From positions 1 to 15,084 of the forward strand of contig JAEZXP010000155.1 in assembly GCA_023419655.1 (NCBI GenBank): a stretch of DNA of 15,084 bases, given 5' to 3'. The notes under the pieces are model-generated. The model was given only the letters and a program-made list of their open reading frames with translations. It was not told the origin of the DNA and searched no databases. The position numbers and the translations under genes were made by a program. The first letter of the stretch is position 1. Every line of letters begins with the position of its first letter. This document shows positions 14,079-15,084 of this stretch, piece by piece. This DNA comes from Bacillota bacterium (GTDB lineage Bacteria; Bacillota; Clostridia; Lachnospirales; Lachnospiraceae).

Positions 14079-14291
14079 ATGAAAACAGAATTACATCCTA
14101 AGTATTTTCAGGCAAAGGTAGTTTGCAACTGTGGGAATGAATTTGTGACAGGCTCAACAAAGGAAGAAATCCGTGTTGAGATATGCTCCAAATGCCATTC
14201 ATTCTATACAGGTCAGCAAAAGACTGCTGCAGCCCGTGGCGCAATTGAGAAGTTTAACCGTAGATACGGTATTAATCAGGACAACAATTAG
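14079..14291 (+). CDS. rpmE: Large ribosomal subunit protein bL31, zinc-binding type
   Basis: A 70-residue L31 protein. The zinc ligands of the C+ form are present: Cys16 and Cys18 (VVCNCGNEF) and Cys36 and Cys39 (ICSKCHSFYTG). The start MKTELHPKYF and the basic KFNRRYG near the end are characteristic. Organisms with this form often also have a zinc-free paralogue used in zinc starvation; none is seen here. GAGGTGA (14068-14074) lies 4 nt before the ATG. It has its own promoter and terminator, so it is transcribed separately from rho and from the next gene. Confidence 0.96.
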   Translation: MKTELHPKYFQAKVVCNCGNEFVTGSTKEEIRVEICSKCHSFYTGQQKTAAARGAIEKFNRRYGINQDNN

Positions 14292-14309
14292 GGCACTTTT
14301 ATAGAGCGT

Positions 14310-14348
14310 AAAAAATCGGGTTGAGGTTTACTTCCTCAGCCTGTTTTT
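14310..14348 (+). terminator. Rho-independent terminator after rpmE
   Basis: CGGGTTGAGG (14317-14326) pairs with CCTCAGCCTG (14334-14343) using two G-U wobbles and a 7-nt loop. It is flanked by an A-run on the left and TTTTT (14344-14348) on the right. Confidence 0.8.
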
Positions 14349-14370
14349 CAATCCGCATAACTCATACAAC

Positions 14371-14420
14371 TAAGAACTTGTGGATGAATCCGTTTGTTTA
14401 TCCGCTTGTATGCACTTAGG
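14371..14420 (+). repeat. Possible stem-loop in the leader of the DUF1385 gene
   Basis: GTGGAT (about 14380-14385) can pair with ATCCGC (about 14400-14405) with one G-U wobble, and an outer CTAAG/CTTAG pair frames it. The loops are large and uneven. I recognise no riboswitch class. No clear promoter was found for the next gene in this gap. Confidence 0.25.
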
Positions 14421-14448
14421 AAAATCATAAGAAAGGCTCGGGATAAAA

Positions 14449-15084
14449 ATGAAACCATCCGGTATTGGGGGAATGGCTGTTATTGAAGGCGTTATGATGA
14501 AGAACAAGGATGAATACGCCATAGCAGTTCGAAAACCAAACAATGAAATTATTGTTGATAAGAAAAAGCATAAAGATTTTGCGGAAAAGGTAAAATTGTT
14601 TAAGCTTCCTATCTTTAGAGGTATACTGGCATTTGTTGATTCGATGGTAGTGGGTATTAAGGTGTTGAATTTTTCGGCGAGTTTTTTTGAAGAGGAAGAG
14701 GAAGCAGCTGAAAAGGAAAAGAAGGATGTATCCGAGAAGGGTAATGCTTTACTGATGGCATTGGCTGTAATCGCATCGCTGGCAATCTCCATCTCTTTGT
14801 TCATGGTATTGCCGGTATTGGTATCAAATCTTTTTGCCAAGCGGATAGACAGTATTTTCGTACTATCTTTAATGGAGGGTATTCTAAGACTTGTTATTTT
14901 TATTGGTTATATTCTGCTGGCCTCTCAGATGAAGGAAATAAAAAGAGTATTTATGTATCATGGTGCGGAGCATAAGACCATTAATTGCCTTGAGAATGGT
15001 TTTGAACTTACCGTTGAAAATGTAAAGTGGCAGTCAAAAGCCCATAAGCGCTGCGGCACCAGTTTCATGCTGCTGGTTATGCTG
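14449..15084 (+). CDS. DUF1385 (YqhQ-type) membrane protein, 5' part only
   Basis: The frame opens at ATG 14449 and stays open for 212 codons to the right edge, so the 3' end lies outside. The N-terminus MKPSGIGGMAVIEGVMM and the later YHGAEHKTINCLENG (from residue 170) are the family hallmarks, and AHKRCGTSFMLLV follows. Hydrophobic segments occur at about 59-75, 104-130 and 142-160. An acidic, Lys-rich loop (EEEEEAAEKEKKD) lies between the first two. The biochemical role of the family is not known to me. The ribosome binding site is poor (AAAGG about 12 nt upstream), but the start is fixed by the conserved N-terminus. In related genomes prmC and prfA often follow, which I infer may be the case outside this window. 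Confidence 0.9.
   Translation, partial: MKPSGIGGMAVIEGVMMKNKDEYAIAVRKPNNEIIVDKKKHKDFAEKVKLFKLPIFRGILAFVDSMVVGIKVLNFSASFFEEEEEAAEKEKKDVSEKGNALLMALAVIASLAISISLFMVLPVLVSNLFAKRIDSIFVLSLMEGILRLVIFIGYILLASQMKEIKRVFMYHGAEHKTINCLENGFELTVENVKWQSKAHKRCGTSFMLLVML

Noticed and set aside
14370..14840. Minus-strand frame of 156 codons at the right end
   Set aside because: It is antisense to the well-supported DUF1385 gene on the plus strand, which carries the GGMAVIEGVMM and YHGAEHK motifs.
1..15084. CRISPR array, transposon, phage, tRNA or rRNA genes
   Set aside because: No regularly spaced repeats, transposase or integrase motifs, or tRNA/rRNA-like sequence were seen by eye on either strand.

Overview
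The window reads as a chromosomal stretch of a low-to-moderate GC, spore-forming member of the Clostridia, most likely a Lachnospiraceae-type organism. Support comes from strong AGGAGG-type ribosome binding sites, an alpha/beta-type small acid-soluble spore protein (SASP), a Firmicutes-style lipoprotein solute-binding protein, and a housekeeping order (tig-clpP-clpX, then ysxC next to a DUF4364 gene; rho-rpmE-DUF1385) that I know from this group. The genus assignment is inference.

Layout. (1) At 1-421 is the 3' end of a very cysteine-rich protein whose reading frame runs off the left edge. (2) At 544-2425 a DJ-1/PfpI-family gene (+) and an alanine/glycine:cation symporter (-) converge with a 4-nt gap. 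(3) At 2613-4052 is an orphan lipoprotein of the extracellular solute-binding family, closed by a strong terminator. (4) At 4170-5153 is an unrecognised 112-residue gene with its own sigma-A-type promoter and an upstream dyad, then the SASP gene with its terminator. (5) glmM (5271-6620) makes glucosamine-1-phosphate for cell-wall precursors. (6) tig-clpP-clpX (6811-10052) is a protein-folding and proteolysis operon, ended by a hairpin, followed by the ribosome-assembly GTPase ysxC (10146-10739). (7) On the minus strand a TIGR01212-type radical SAM gene (ytqA-like) and a DUF4364 gene form a tight pair that overlaps the ysxC stop codon. (8) rho (12487-13851), with a C-rich, G-poor leader, then rpmE (zinc-type L31), then a DUF1385/YqhQ-type membrane protein gene cut by the right edge.

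Most of the window is core cell machinery: chaperone and protease, ribosome assembly, transcription termination, wall precursor synthesis. I see no CRISPR array, transposase, phage gene, tRNA or rRNA, and no convincing new multi-gene system. The points most worth a second look are regulatory or concern small genes: the cysteine-rich edge protein, the unknown 112-residue gene with its dyad and direct repeats, the shared TAACAT/ATGTTA dyads at the glmM and tig promoters, the C-rich rho leader, and the absence of lon between clpX and ysxC.

Several starts were moved downstream from the longest open frame because a clear ribosome binding site sits just before an internal ATG (DJ-1, symporter, solute-binding protein, 112-residue gene, SASP, glmM, ysxC).
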